In this document: positions 49,456 to 58,338 of the stretch, in pieces
Numbering within the stretch: the stretch's first letter is position 1
Layout of the letters: each line of letters begins with the position of its first letter
NCBI GenBank assembly: GCA_000635495.1
Contig: JFLW01000087.1
Coordinates: 62,001 to 126,000, forward strand
DNA: 64,000 nucleotides
Direction: 5' to 3'
Origin: Prochlorococcus sp. scB243_495K23
GTDB taxonomy: Bacteria > Cyanobacteriota > Cyanobacteriia > PCC-6307 > Cyanobiaceae
Notes under the pieces: generated by a model
Databases searched by the model: none
What the model saw: the letters and a program-made list of their open reading frames with translations, nothing else
What the model was told of the DNA's origin: nothing
Translations under genes and position numbers: made by a program

Positions 49456-50454
49456 TTGATTGCATCTAAGAATAAAAAAGATAAATGGATTAAATTAATT
49501 TGTGGTGCCAGTAATGAAGATATTGTTGCCATTGAAGATTTATGTGCAATTTTTACTGCTGCTGGTGTCGACTACATAGATGTTGCCGCAGAAGAATCTA
49601 TAGTCCACGCAGCAAAAAAAGGAATTGAGTGGGCAAAAAAAGTCTTTAAAAATTCCCCTGGAATAATGATAAGCATTAGTGATGGAAATGATATCCACTT
49701 TCGTAAAGCAAAATTTGATCCATTGAAATGTCCCCCTAATTGTCCAAGACCGTGCGAAAAAGTTTGTCCCACCTTTGCAATTGATTATTCTGGGATCAAA
49801 AAGAGTAAATGTTATGGATGTGGAAGATGTTTGAATAGCTGTCCCCTAAATCTGATTAGCGAATATGAATATAATTTGTCAAAAGATAATTTAGGATCAA
49901 TACTTCAGAAAATAAAGCCTAATGCAGTAGAAATTCATACAGAAATTAATCGCCTAGATTCTTTTGCAAAAGTTGTCAGTAACCTTAAAAATTCTGGAAT
50001 GAAATTAGACAAGATATCTATCAGTTGTGGATTAAATCAATCTTCCAAAAAATCCCGAGAGCCCGAAGATCTTTTGAAAGCTCTTTGGGAAAGATATGAA
50101 ATTCTGAATGAGCTAGATATTCCCCTTATTTGGCAACTAGATGGAAGGCCAATGTCTGGAGATCTTGCTCCTACAACAAGTAGAGATGCAGTTAAGTTGT
50201 TTGAAAAAATCGGTTCAGATCTTCCACCAGGATTAATTCAATTAGCAGGAGGAACAAATGAAAAAACTCATGAATTGTTTAATTCAAACAATCTCCCAGA
50301 TGGAATAGCATTTGGAAGTGCTGCAAGAAAAATTATGCAGCCCCTTATTGAATTTGCTCACAAAAATAACAAAAAACTCTATGAGTATCCTGAAATAATG
50401 GGTTTGGCGATCAAAAAAGCTCAGAAATTTCTAAAGCCATGGAAATCGAGCTAA
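49456..50454 (+). CDS. ldpA: LdpA, iron-sulfur protein of circadian light input
   Basis: In Synechococcus LdpA senses redox state and adjusts circadian period. The 332-residue protein has two ferredoxin-type 4Fe-4S motifs: CPPNCPRPCEKVCP and CYGCGRCLNSCP (about residues 92-135). A TIM-barrel-like C-terminal part includes PLIWQLDGRPMSGD. The start is TTG at 49456 (MIASKNKK), since no ATG is available upstream. Whether period control is kept in an organism with a reduced clock is unknown. Confidence 0.88.
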   Translation: MIASKNKKDKWIKLICGASNEDIVAIEDLCAIFTAAGVDYIDVAAEESIVHAAKKGIEWAKKVFKNSPGIMISISDGNDIHFRKAKFDPLKCPPNCPRPCEKVCPTFAIDYSGIKKSKCYGCGRCLNSCPLNLISEYEYNLSKDNLGSILQKIKPNAVEIHTEINRLDSFAKVVSNLKNSGMKLDKISISCGLNQSSKKSREPEDLLKALWERYEILNELDIPLIWQLDGRPMSGDLAPTTSRDAVKLFEKIGSDLPPGLIQLAGGTNEKTHELFNSNNLPDGIAFGSAARKIMQPLIEFAHKNNKKLYEYPEIMGLAIKKAQKFLKPWKSS

Positions 50455-50557
50455 TTCAAATAATATTTTTATTTTTCAAAACTAGCGCCATGTTTATAAA
50501 AAATTTGTATTTTTTGGATAGAAAAAAATCTTCTCATGTATTAAAATGGTAATTCAA

Positions 50558-50629
50558 TGGGCCGTCGCCAAGTGGTAAGGCATCGGGTTTTGGTCTCGAC
50601 ATTCCTAGGTTCGAATCCTAGCGGCCCAG
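50558..50629 (+). tRNA. tRNA-Gln(TTG)
   Basis: A 72-nt cloverleaf TGGGCCGTCGCCAAGTGG… with a perfect acceptor stem (TGGGCCG/CGGCCCA) and discriminator G. The anticodon loop TTTTGGT gives TTG, and the T-arm has GGTTCGAATCC. CCA is not encoded. Just 13 bp separate it from the HAD gene start. Confidence 0.96.
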
Positions 50630-50642
50630 TTCTAATATTCAA

Positions 50643-51422
50643 TTGGTGTCTTCTCAAAAAATTTTTCTATTTGATTTTGATGGAGTAATAGTTGATGGAA
50701 TGCAAGAATATTGGCAGAGCTCCTTGCTGGCCTGTGAAAGATATTTAAATTCACCCAACATCACTATTGATCAAAAACTTTATCAAGGAGTACCAAATTC
50801 TTTCAAAGAAATTAGGCCTTGGGTTAAATATGGTTGGGAAATGATTCTAATTGTTCACGAAATTATAAAAACAGAAAATCCATTAAAAAGTGATAATAAA
50901 GATGATTTCATTAATAGTTATCATCAAAATTGCCAGAGGATATTAAATGAAAATTCCTGGAAAGCAGAAGATATACAAAAAATGTTAGATAAGTCTCGCA
51001 AGTACCAAATTGATAAAGATTTTAAATCGTGGGTAAATTTACATAAACCTTTTTTTGAAATTATAAATTTTATGAAAGAATTAAGTAAAAGAGGAATAAA
51101 AACTGGAGTCATAACAACTAAAGGTAAAATATTTGCAGAAAAAATTCTTAAACAATTAAATATTTTTCCAGAATTTATTTTTGGTTATGAATCAGGAACA
51201 AAAATCAAAATAGCTGAAAAACTTACACAAACTTATGAAATTTTAGGCTTTATAGAAGATAGAAAAAAAACTCTAATCGATATTAAACAAAATTCAGAAA
51301 CTTCTCACATTCCATGCTTCCTAGCTGATTGGGGATATTTAAAAGAATCAGATAAAAATAAGTTAAGTAATGAAATCAAATTGTTAAAATTAGGAAACCT
51401 TGGAAAATTAGTTGCAATTTAA
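50643..51422 (+). CDS. HAD-superfamily hydrolase
   Basis: A 259-residue phosphatase-like protein: motif I FDFDGVIVDGM (nucleophile Asp near residue 10), a helical cap domain to about residue 150, motif II GVITTKGK, a Lys region and motif IV FIEDRKKTL. The start is TTG at 50643 or the adjacent GTG at 50646; both keep motif I. The substrate is unknown; phosphoglycolate-type phosphatases share this build. Confidence 0.82.
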   Translation: MVSSQKIFLFDFDGVIVDGMQEYWQSSLLACERYLNSPNITIDQKLYQGVPNSFKEIRPWVKYGWEMILIVHEIIKTENPLKSDNKDDFINSYHQNCQRILNENSWKAEDIQKMLDKSRKYQIDKDFKSWVNLHKPFFEIINFMKELSKRGIKTGVITTKGKIFAEKILKQLNIFPEFIFGYESGTKIKIAEKLTQTYEILGFIEDRKKTLIDIKQNSETSHIPCFLADWGYLKESDKNKLSNEIKLLKLGNLGKLVAI

Positions 51423-51436
51423 AGATAATCAGCTAG

Positions 51437-51450
51437 AGTACAGATGTACT
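51437..51450. promoter_or_regulatory. LexA (SOS) box of recA
   Basis: AGTACAGATGTACT fits the cyanobacterial LexA consensus RGTACNNNDGTWCB at every position. It overlaps a -10-like TATAGT (51450-51455) about 80 bp upstream of the recA ATG, well placed to block transcription. Regulation by LexA is inferred from the site. Confidence 0.82.
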
Positions 51451-51534
51451 ATAGTTTGTATTTATGAAGTTTGGTTTAAATAAAAATTACCAAATTTAGA
51501 ATAATTACAAGAACTTTAACCGATAAATCAAACA

Positions 51535-52632
51535 ATGAGCCTTGAAGAAAAGAAAAAAACTGAATCAAAAGAAAAAGACAAGGCATTAAGTCTTGTCTTA
51601 GGTCAAATAGAAAGAAATTTTGGACGAGGTTCAATAATGAGACTTGGTGACGCCTCAAGAATGAAAGTAGAAACAATATCTACTGGAGCGCTAACCTTAG
51701 ATTTAGCATTAGGAGGAGGCTATCCAAAAGGAAGAGTAGTAGAAGTTTACGGACCAGAAAGTTCAGGAAAAACTACATTAACGCTTCACGCGATTGCGGA
51801 AGTCCAAAAAAATGGAGGAGTAGCTGCATTTGTAGATGCTGAGCATGCACTCGATCCAGTTTATGCGGCCTCTTTAGGTGTTGATGTTGAAAATTTGTTA
51901 GTTTCACAGCCAGATACTGGTGAAATGGCTCTAGAAATAGTTGACCAACTTATAAGATCGAGTGCGGTAGATCTTGTAGTTGTTGACTCGGTCGCAGCGC
52001 TAACCCCAAGAGCCGAGATAGAAGGAGAGATGGGAGATCACGTAATTGGAAGCCAAGCAAGGCTAATGAGCCAAGCAATGAGGAAAATAACAGGAAATAT
52101 TGGCAAATCTGGATGTACGGTAATATTCCTGAATCAATTACGCCTAAAAATTGGCGTTACATACGGCAATCCAGAAACAACCACAGGAGGTAATGCATTA
52201 AAATTTTACGCCTCAGTAAGACTTGATATCAGAAGAATTCAAACTCTTAAAAGAGGTACTGAGGAATATGGCATAAGAGCAAAAGTGAAAGTAGCAAAAA
52301 ACAAAGTTGCACCACCATTTAGAATTGCAGAATTTGATATTCTCTTTGGGAAAGGTATTAGTACAACAGGATGCTTATTAGATTTAGCAGAAGAGACTAA
52401 TATCATCATAAGGAGAGGTGCTTGGTATAGTTATGAAGGAGAAAATATTGGACAAGGAAGAGATAATACAATTATTTGGCTTGATCAAAACTTAGAAATC
52501 AGGAATAAAGTAGAATCTATGGTTAAAGAGAAATTAACAGAAGGAACTGAAGTCAGTTCTAATTCAATGAAAACATTAAATAGCAATCCTGCTAATACAA
52601 TCGCTGTTAATGATATAAAAACAGTAGCTTAG
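51535..52632 (+). CDS. recA: Recombinase A
   Basis: ATP-dependent strand-exchange protein and SOS co-protease. The 365-residue protein has Walker [10 protein letters not shown] at 73-81, [12 protein letters not shown] as Walker B, loop L1 [22 protein letters not shown] and loop L2 with [13 protein letters not shown]. The acidic C-terminus typical of RecA is weak and replaced by an Asn/Ser-rich tail. A perfect LexA box lies upstream. Confidence 0.98.
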   Translation: MSLEEKKKTESKEKDKALSLVLGQIERNFGRGSIMRLGDASRMKVETISTGALTLDLALGGGYPKGRVVEVYGPESSGKTTLTLHAIAEVQKNGGVAAFVDAEHALDPVYAASLGVDVENLLVSQPDTGEMALEIVDQLIRSSAVDLVVVDSVAALTPRAEIEGEMGDHVIGSQARLMSQAMRKITGNIGKSGCTVIFLNQLRLKIGVTYGNPETTTGGNALKFYASVRLDIRRIQTLKRGTEEYGIRAKVKVAKNKVAPPFRIAEFDILFGKGISTTGCLLDLAEETNIIIRRGAWYSYEGENIGQGRDNTIIWLDQNLEIRNKVESMVKEKLTEGTEVSSNSMKTLNSNPANTIAVNDIKTVA

Positions 52633-52634
52633 AT

Positions 52635-52880
52635 TTATAAAGAATCAGCTAAAGTCCACCACCCAGCAGCAGGGCCTATAAATCTCACTACAATCCATAA
52701 TATTACTAACCCTCCGATTCCAAACCAACTTGCCTTAACACTTAATTTAATTAGGTTATCTCTTTGATTGATTGTAAAGGGAAGCCATTCAAATAATCGT
52801 GGAGACTCATCAATTTTAGTATTAGTATTATTTTTTTTTGGAGGTAAACCAAGTGTTTTACGTCTTTTTGCTTCTCCCAT
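52635..52880 (-). CDS. DUF2839 family protein
   Basis: An 81-residue cyanobacterial protein. It begins MGEAKRRKTLGLPPKK, a family hallmark, and has one C-terminal membrane helix (WFGIGGLVILWIVVRFIGPAAGWW). Function unknown. It is convergent with recA (2 bp between stops) and lies 29 bp downstream of the DinG-like gene. Confidence 0.85.
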   Translation of the reverse strand: MGEAKRRKTLGLPPKKNNTNTKIDESPRLFEWLPFTINQRDNLIKLSVKASWFGIGGLVILWIVVRFIGPAAGWWTLADSL

Positions 52881-52909
52881 ATTTCTTTAGTTATTTATAA
52901 AATCATAAC

Positions 52910-54358
52910 CTAATCAAAAGGTAGCATATAGTTAATTTGTTTTGAGGGTTGAATGTTTTGCAAAAGTAATCTTCCCCAGTTTCTTTTATTTGCTCTTCCA
53001 TCTAGGATTATTAACTTACCTGAATTTCTTCTTAAAGGAGAAATAGATCTTTCAAGTTTAATTCTAGCTTGAGGAAGAAAGAAGTCTCTAAACCAATCTT
53101 GAGAAAGCTTCTTTTTATGAGAGACAGTAATTGCATTAATGGGTTCTGACATATTCGGAATCGGAAGTAAAGGAATGATAATTTGTTCTGGAATTTGAAT
53201 TAAATAAGAATTCATAATCCACCAGTCAAAACTAGAGCAAAGGATTTCATTTCTACCTGAGGGAATTGTCTCTAGCAATACTCTCTTCCCGTAAGTAGAA
53301 GCTAATTCTGTAGCAAGATTAGTTTTTAAATTAATATCATCAGACAAAACTAAAGTTAAACCCTTTCTAAAAAGTATTAACTTTTTACATTTGTCCAAGA
53401 TTGAATTGGTGAAAAGAGGATTATTAGGAAGCAACTGTTTAGAGGGTATATATAAAGAAATCTTTTTCTCTTCAAAATTACTCTTAAAATTAATAACCAA
53501 GTCAATATCTAAACTATGGTTTTTAAAATACATTTGGAAAAAATTATCTTTTCTCAATGCTGATAAAAAAACAAATTTATTATTTGAAAAAAATTCCTTA
53601 ATTTGAAAAAGTTCATCTATTGGCTGTAAATACAAATTCCAATCTAAATTTGTATCGTTTAACTTTACCCAGCATGCCCAACCTTGAGATAATGCTTTGT
53701 TGACGTTTAAAAATTTATCAGAAAAAAAAGAATATTCATGAAAAAAGTTTGATAAGAAACTAATTTCTTTTTCATCTAAATTGATATAACTATTTCCTAA
53801 GACCTTTCTCAAGAAGAACTTTTTCTTCAACGAATCATATACTTTTATAAATTTTTGATTGATTAATTCAAATTCTTTAAAATTTTTTGTCCAATCCTTT
53901 TTAAGTAAAGAAATCCTAAAATGATTTTTTAAATCCTGTTTTATATCCTCAATTCCTGAATAAACTATTCGATGATTTCTAAGATTATGAGAATTGGGAT
54001 CATTAAGAAAATTTTGGATAGTTATCAAGTGAACATGATGATTTGCAAAAATAAATTGATCATTTTTCAAAATAAAATTAAAACCTAGATTTTTCAATGA
54101 ATCAATCTGAAATTGCCTTATAAATTGGATTTTTTCTTTAGATAAAATAAAAGTTGAATCCTCTTCCTTTAAAAATAAAGAAATCAAAATTGGAGGTAAC
54201 CAATCATAGCTAGAGAAAATTTCTGAATTAATTAGATAGGTAGAATCATTTTCAATACATTTGGAAACTATCCTCCCAAAAGAATATATGTGCTCCCAAT
54301 TAATACTTTGATCTCTCAAAAAATTTTTCAAATATTGATGACTTAAAATTTCAAGCAT
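52910..54358 (-). CDS. Degenerate DinG/XPD-like helicase
   Basis: A 482-residue protein. Its C-terminal 110 residues resemble the second helicase domain of DinG-type proteins: PEQIIIPLLPIPNMSEPI, WFRDFFLPQARIKLERSISPLRRNSGKLIILDGRANKRNWGRLLLQNI (the LxQxxGRLIR-like and DxR blocks). The GRLIR arginine finger block is altered (SISPLRRNSG). I see no GxGKT/S Walker A, no DEAH box and no FeS cysteine set in the N-terminal 350 residues, so ATP-driven unwinding is doubtful. It is Phe/Asn/Lys-rich and AT-biased. Alternative: a DNA-binding scaffold derived from a helicase. Confidence 0.65.
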   Translation of the reverse strand: MLEILSHQYLKNFLRDQSINWEHIYSFGRIVSKCIENDSTYLINSEIFSSYDWLPPILISLFLKEEDSTFILSKEKIQFIRQFQIDSLKNLGFNFILKNDQFIFANHHVHLITIQNFLNDPNSHNLRNHRIVYSGIEDIKQDLKNHFRISLLKKDWTKNFKEFELINQKFIKVYDSLKKKFFLRKVLGNSYINLDEKEISFLSNFFHEYSFFSDKFLNVNKALSQGWACWVKLNDTNLDWNLYLQPIDELFQIKEFFSNNKFVFLSALRKDNFFQMYFKNHSLDIDLVINFKSNFEEKKISLYIPSKQLLPNNPLFTNSILDKCKKLILFRKGLTLVLSDDINLKTNLATELASTYGKRVLLETIPSGRNEILCSSFDWWIMNSYLIQIPEQIIIPLLPIPNMSEPINAITVSHKKKLSQDWFRDFFLPQARIKLERSISPLRRNSGKLIILDGRANKRNWGRLLLQNIQPSKQINYMLPFD

Positions 54359-54453
54359 TTATAATTAATTTAATTTCAAAAACATGCAAAATTTATGAAC
54401 CTAATATACAAAAAATTGGTATCAATAAAAGAGGGTTTTGAATTAATTAATTT

Positions 54454-55293
54454 ATGAAAATTGGAATAGTAGGATTAGGATTAATTGGTGGTTCTTTAGG
54501 ATTAAAACTCCAAAGTCTAAATCATACAATTTATGGAATAGCAAATAATGAATTTAATGAAAAAAAAGCTAAGGATAAAAAACTTGCAAATTTTGTTAGC
54601 TGTGATCTGAGCTTATTAAAAAAATGTGAGCTAATAATTTTGGCATTGCCTATCAAAGATTTGATCAGTCCTTCGCAACAATTAGTAGCATCAATACCTC
54701 AGGACACAATACTAACTGATGTAGGGTCTGTAAAAGAACCAATTGTAAATACATGGGAAAATTCACATCCTCTATTTATTGGATCGCATCCAATGGCAGG
54801 CACAGAAAAAAAAGGAGTTGATTCAGGTTTTGAAGGTCTTTTTAAAAATGCAAAATGGATTATTACCCCAACACAAAATAGTGATTTAAATTCAGTCAGA
54901 ACTATTTCCGCGCTCATAAAATCAATGGATTGTGAAATTTGCCAAGCTTCGCCAAAAGAGCATGATGAAGCAGTATCTCTAATTTCTCATTTGCCTATAT
55001 TTTTAGCTTCTGCCCTCATAGAAACTGCGCAAACAAAAAATAATCAATCTTTATTAGATCTCTCGCAAAAATTAGCTGCTACAGGATTTGCTGACACTTC
55101 GAGAGTTGGCGGAGGCAATGAACAACTAGGCCTAGATTTAGCTATTAATAATCAGATTAATGTTTTAAATTCCATAAATAATTTTAAAAATAAGCTGAAT
55201 ATACTGGAATCTCTTATTAAAGAAAAAAATTGGGATTTACTTTCTAAAAAACTTGCTGAAGCAAAAGAAAACAGACAAAATTTTATAAACTAA
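54454..55293 (+). CDS. tyrA: Prephenate/arogenate dehydrogenase
   Basis: Tyrosine-branch enzyme. The Rossmann motif GIVGLGLIGGSLGLKL is at the N-terminus. TDVGSVKEPI, FIGSHPMAGTEKKGVDSG (catalytic His region) and AAVSLISHLP-like DEAVSLISHLPIFLASAL follow. The 279-residue length is normal. Cyanobacterial homologs often prefer arogenate and NADP, but specificity cannot be read here. The 3' end overlaps the convergent CrtD-like gene by 11 bp. Confidence 0.94.
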   Translation: MKIGIVGLGLIGGSLGLKLQSLNHTIYGIANNEFNEKKAKDKKLANFVSCDLSLLKKCELIILALPIKDLISPSQQLVASIPQDTILTDVGSVKEPIVNTWENSHPLFIGSHPMAGTEKKGVDSGFEGLFKNAKWIITPTQNSDLNSVRTISALIKSMDCEICQASPKEHDEAVSLISHLPIFLASALIETAQTKNNQSLLDLSQKLAATGFADTSRVGGGNEQLGLDLAINNQINVLNSINNFKNKLNILESLIKEKNWDLLSKKLAEAKENRQNFIN

Positions 55294-56788
55294 AATTTTC
55301 TATACCTTTGGAAGCTAAAATTTGCCTTGAAACCATTAATGCAGACTGACTAACACCTGCAGTCCCCTCTCCAGGATAAATCGAATCTCCACATAACCAT
55401 AAACCTTCAAAAGGTGTCCTACTTGATAATCCAAAGAAACCAAAAATATCTGGATTTTGACCAAGCCCGCCAACTATTCCATTAGGTCTTTTTGTCCATT
55501 TTTCAAAGCCCAATGGAGTTGCTAGTTCTCTATGTAGCCATTTTTCAGGATCGATATCAAATTGACTTTCCAATTCAAGGGATATTTTTTTCATGAAATC
55601 ATTTTTTTTCTTTAAGTAAGTTTGTTTATCTAGATCAAACCAATCTTTAGTTTTGGTAAAGATACTGGCAATTAAAGTAACCTCCCCTTTTGGCGCTCTT
55701 CCATCACCATCATCACTAATTGATACAAATAACGAAGAAAATTCTTTTGAAACAAATTGATAATGATTGGAGAATGTTTTTTTGATATGTTCCTTTTTTA
55801 ATGCTGAATAAAAAACTACAGCTCCACTTGGATCAGGCAAATTATTAAGTCGATTTTTATAATTTTTTTTTCTTAATAAAGGATCTTTCAAATGCTTGAG
55901 CAAAGATTGTGGAGGTGCGGTATAAATCACATCTTTTGCTTGATAAATAAATGATTTTTTTTTCGAATTAGCAGATAGTTGCCAACACATATTTACATCG
56001 TCAAAAGTTATAGAATTAACTTCTTGTCCAAAAATTAAATTAACTCCAGTTTTAATTAATGAACTTTCTAATGATTCACTTAAAGACTGCATAGATTTTT
56101 TAAGATGCCACAGACCATGTGGCTTTTGACACATCTGAAGAACAGTAGATCCATATAATGCTGCAGTACTATAAACGTCCTCTTGAGAATAAAGTTTTAG
56201 TTGAAGATTTAAGAATTTAATCAAGCGCTCATTCTTGGATAAACCACATATCCGCAATAGATCAAAAATAGTAGATTTAAGTAAGATACCTGTGACAATG
56301 TTTGAAGGTACTAGTGCTTTGAGAAGTTGAGAAAAATCCCAAAAATTACTTATTGGTAATACAGGATTATTATTAGCAAATATCCAATTACTTTCATGTA
56401 TTAGGGTACAAAGCTTCCAAAATCTTTGACTCCCAGGAAACTGCATTTCTCGTTCAGCAATCCATTTACTTTTTTCATACCAAATAGGTATAGGATTACC
56501 ACCATCATTTAAATCAACAATGCAAGCAGGGTCTAAAATTTCGGCTTCTGGGGATGGAATATCTAAAAAATCAAAAATTCTAGAATGTATTCCTCCCTTC
56601 TCTAAACCAGCAACCTGAGTTGCGCCAACATCGAAAGTATAATTCTTTCTTTTAAAAGTACCGGCACATCCTCCGGCTTGAGTATGAGATTCGATTAAAG
56701 TCACTGATAAGCCTTGTTTTGATAAAATCGCTGCAGAAGTTAGTCCTGCTATACCGGCGCCTACAACAATAACTTCAGACTTTTTCAT
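55283..56788 (-). CDS. CrtD-like carotenoid desaturase/isomerase family oxidoreductase
   Basis: FAD-dependent amine-oxidase-fold enzyme of 501 residues. The dinucleotide-binding motif is VIVVGAGIAGLTSAAILSKQG, followed by SHTQAGGCAGTF and YTFDVGATQ, and the C-terminal FAD motif is LWLCGDSIYPGEGTAGVSQSAL. The overall pattern is closest to cyanobacterial C-3',4' desaturase CrtD (Slr1293 type), with CrtH-type prolycopene isomerase as the alternative. Picocyanobacteria do not make myxoxanthophyll as far as I know, so the true substrate is open. Its start lies 4 bp from the divergent fructosamine kinase start. Confidence 0.78.
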   Translation of the reverse strand: MKKSEVIVVGAGIAGLTSAAILSKQGLSVTLIESHTQAGGCAGTFKRKNYTFDVGATQVAGLEKGGIHSRIFDFLDIPSPEAEILDPACIVDLNDGGNPIPIWYEKSKWIAEREMQFPGSQRFWKLCTLIHESNWIFANNNPVLPISNFWDFSQLLKALVPSNIVTGILLKSTIFDLLRICGLSKNERLIKFLNLQLKLYSQEDVYSTAALYGSTVLQMCQKPHGLWHLKKSMQSLSESLESSLIKTGVNLIFGQEVNSITFDDVNMCWQLSANSKKKSFIYQAKDVIYTAPPQSLLKHLKDPLLRKKNYKNRLNNLPDPSGAVVFYSALKKEHIKKTFSNHYQFVSKEFSSLFVSISDDGDGRAPKGEVTLIASIFTKTKDWFDLDKQTYLKKKNDFMKKISLELESQFDIDPEKWLHRELATPLGFEKWTKRPNGIVGGLGQNPDIFGFFGLSSRTPFEGLWLCGDSIYPGEGTAGVSQSALMVSRQILASKGIENFSL

Positions 56789-56792
56789 TAAA

Positions 56793-57671
56793 ATGCAAAA
56801 ATTATCTCCTATTGAAATTAACGAAATTTGTGAAGAATTAGGTGAAAAATATCCAAAAAGTATTGAACAAGTACATGGTGGCGATATTCATAATGCATGG
56901 CGAATAGAATTCTCAAACAAAAAGTTATTCCTTAAAAGAAACATTAGAAACGAAAAATTTCTTGAATTTGAAAAATATTGTCTCCAACATTTGAGAAAAT
57001 ATATTAATCAAGAAAACTTAGTTATTCCTGAGGTTATTGCATATAAAAATATAAAAAATATAGAGATTCTTTTAATTGAATGGATAGATATGCATAACTT
57101 TGACCAAAAAAAGCTTGGAAAAGGTTTAGGTGAATTGCACTTGAAATCAGCTGAATCTAACCCCAAAATGTTTGGGTTTCCAGTTGAGGGTTTTATCGGA
57201 ACAACAGATCAGAAAAAAGGCTTGGAAGATAATTGGATAGATTGTTTTTTAAACTTAAGGATAATACCTCAATTATTAAGTCTTAAATCGAGAATTTTAG
57301 ATGAAGAAATTATAAATAAAGTTAAAGAAAAAATTCAATCAGAATTGCTGAATCACAAACCAATAAATGCTCTAGTTCATGGTGATTTATGGTCAGGCAA
57401 TGCAGGAATAGACAAAAATGGAAAGGGGGTTATATTTGACCCTGCATCTTGGTGGGCAGATAATGAAGTAGATATAGCTATGACAAAACTATTTGGAGGT
57501 TTTAGAAAAGAATTTTATGAAGAATACCATAGAATTTTTCCTATAAAAAACGGATTTGAAAAAAGAATTATTATTTATAATTTTTATCACATATTGAATC
57601 ATGCCAATATGTTTGGAGGAGGTTACTTAAACCAAGTTGAAGATTACGTAAAAGCAATTCTTAAAATGTAA
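56793..57671 (+). CDS. Fructosamine kinase family protein
   Basis: Kinase-like protein of 292 residues that by family phosphorylates ketosamines formed by protein glycation, leading to deglycation. Diagnostic blocks are VHGGDIHNAWRIEF, FLKRN, the GFIGTTDQ motif, the catalytic loop VHGDLWSGNAGI (Asp near 202) and the metal-binding FDPASWWADNEVDIAMT. Full length. Confidence 0.9.
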   Translation: MQKLSPIEINEICEELGEKYPKSIEQVHGGDIHNAWRIEFSNKKLFLKRNIRNEKFLEFEKYCLQHLRKYINQENLVIPEVIAYKNIKNIEILLIEWIDMHNFDQKKLGKGLGELHLKSAESNPKMFGFPVEGFIGTTDQKKGLEDNWIDCFLNLRIIPQLLSLKSRILDEEIINKVKEKIQSELLNHKPINALVHGDLWSGNAGIDKNGKGVIFDPASWWADNEVDIAMTKLFGGFRKEFYEEYHRIFPIKNGFEKRIIIYNFYHILNHANMFGGGYLNQVEDYVKAILKM

Positions 57672-57678
57672 TCTTTAA

Positions 57679-58044
57679 CTACCCTAAATATGTCTTCTTA
57701 AGATTTTGTACCTTATCTAGAACAGCTTCACGATTTTCACTCGTACGAAGATTTTGCCAGCTCCATTGACCGACAACAATGACTCCTAGCAGTTCTAGTA
57801 AACCAGGAAGAATTGGGAAAAAGTTTATCGTATCAATGACAACTTTAATTATTATCTGAGCTATTACGACAACAGCTATTATGCCTGCCGCCTTGCCGTA
57901 CTTGCCCATTTGAGTCCAATCAACATTACCAAGGGTTTCGTTGACTTTTCCCATAACATCAGAGTACTTCTCTGAAAAACTTTTGGTTTCTGAGCTTGTA
58001 TCGGAGCCGGAGTCTTGGTTTGACTCTGGAGTGTTATCACTCAT
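57679..58044 (-). CDS. CAAD-domain membrane protein
   Basis: A 121-residue protein with a Ser/Asp-rich N-terminus (about 1-35), then a CAAD/CURT1-like domain: amphipathic helix, two membrane helices (AAGIIAVVVIAQIIIKVVIDTI and LPGLLELLGVIVVGQWSW), and a C-terminal charged helix. CAAD domains occur on cyanobacterial aminoacyl-tRNA synthetases and relate to CURT1 thylakoid-curvature proteins. As a stand-alone protein it probably shapes or organises thylakoid membranes, an inference. Confidence 0.85.
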   Translation of the reverse strand: MSDNTPESNQDSGSDTSSETKSFSEKYSDVMGKVNETLGNVDWTQMGKYGKAAGIIAVVVIAQIIIKVVIDTINFFPILPGLLELLGVIVVGQWSWQNLRTSENREAVLDKVQNLKKTYLG

Positions 58045-58338
58045 GAATTCAGTAAACTTAATATATGAACCAGACAGTATCGGAAAAAACGTCTATTGAC
58101 TACCTTTTTGTTGTGCAAAATTCCGAACCGAAACATTTTGTATTTTTTTAGAGGCGTTGGTATATATGCTTTCTGAAGATATTTAAACTTAAAATTGATT
58201 TATAAAAACTTCACATTATGGTCTAGTTCTAACAAAAACATCAATAAATTATAGTAATAAGAAAAATTTAAAAGTCTAAAATTTTTATTTTAATTATTAT
58301 ATTTTCATAGTTTATCTCTCAAAAATTAAAGGATTTAA
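58045..58338. other. Gene-free spacer, 294 bp
   Basis: The region between the divergent CAAD and MoeB-like genes. It is strongly AT-rich, especially after 58180. I see no ORF, tRNA or hairpin with a T-run. It presumably holds two promoters; an undetected small RNA is possible but not supported. Confidence 0.4.
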
